Source: Candidatus Omnitrophota bacterium
Lineage (GTDB): Bacteria; Ratteibacteria; UBA8468; B48-G9; DTJG01
Direction of reading: 5' to 3'
Assembly (NCBI GenBank): GCA_023484085.1
Contig: JAMDAS010000026.1
Span: 1 to 38,809, forward strand
DNA: 38,809 bases
Position 1 is the stretch's first letter. Every line of letters begins with the position of its first letter. Shown here in pieces: positions 38,732 to 38,809 of this stretch. A program made the position numbers and the translations under genes. The notes beneath the pieces are model-generated. The model was not told the origin of the DNA and did no database searches. It saw only the letters and a list, made by a program, of their open reading frames with translations.

Positions 38732-38809
38732 AAGTGCTTGCAACAACAAATTTAAAGTTTGTAAAATCCTTAAAAATCCAGTTGTTTTTTAAGGTACGAT
38801 AAATAATAG

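Noticed and set aside
38548-38733. 61-aa plus-strand frame after the retropepsin gene
   Set aside because: There is no ribosome site; the credible coding frame here is the 41-aa minus-strand ORF with AGGAG.

Overview
The window is about 38.8 kb of AT-rich (roughly 36-37% GC by eye) bacterial chromosome. It points to a Gram-negative, at least facultatively anaerobic organism: there is a TolC/MacAB-type envelope-spanning efflux system, a 2929-residue cyclic beta-1,2-glucan synthase-like protein, an oxygen-sensitive class III ribonucleotide reductase (NrdD) and a three-subunit proton-translocating transhydrogenase. I cannot name the lineage from sequence alone; AT-rich environmental phyla of the Planctomycetota, Omnitrophota, Nitrospirota or Desulfobacterota kind are possible.

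Layout: (1) 1-222 is the end of a deoxyhypusine-synthase-like gene, converging on pntAA-pntAB-pntB (3237 to 215, minus). (2) 3238-3883 has no protein gene; it holds tRNA-Gly(GCC), a duplicated tRNA 3' end and two copies of an intergenic repeat. (3) 3884-8047 (minus) is a P-type ATPase / rhomboid protease / nucleotide-sugar epimerase operon. It is divergent from (4) 8155-12965 (plus), a marR-tolC-macA-ABC ATPase-permease efflux operon; the shared intergenic region carries two palindromic candidate operators. (5) 13076-15771 holds two AAA ATPases with DUF4143-like C-termini, the first behind tandem perfect palindromes. (6) 15793-16830 is an M24 peptidase. (7) 16843-18588 (minus) is a Fur-family regulator followed by a divergent Nramp transporter, behind a near-consensus Fur box. 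(8) 18687-23898 (minus) is an intein-split nrdD, a separate small glycyl-radical subunit and a UDP-N-acetylhexosamine dehydrogenase, behind a promoter with two NrdR-box-like sites. (9) 24014-26534 (minus) is yifB/comM, signal peptidase I and a membrane-anchored NTF2-like protein. (10) 26699-35488 (plus) is the giant glucan synthase. (11) 35494-37123 (minus) is rpsP-trmD-rplS-yraN, without rimM. (12) 37275-38809 is a cysteine-rich protein, a 429-base stretch without genes, and a small accessory cluster: an 81-aa protein, a retropepsin-like protein and an otherwise hidden 41-aa ORF.

The most unusual material is the NrdD locus: the catalytic chain lacks its C-terminal glycyl-radical segment, which lies on a separate 104-aa ORF with its own Shine-Dalgarno, while the catalytic chain is interrupted by a 411-aa LAGLIDADG intein that itself carries a transposase-like zinc ribbon. 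Other signals are a dispersed hairpin repeat (five copies, often abutting stop codons and once inside the pnt operon), strong avoidance of GATC (ten sites found by eye against well over a hundred expected), and several promoters whose geometry allows regulatory predictions.
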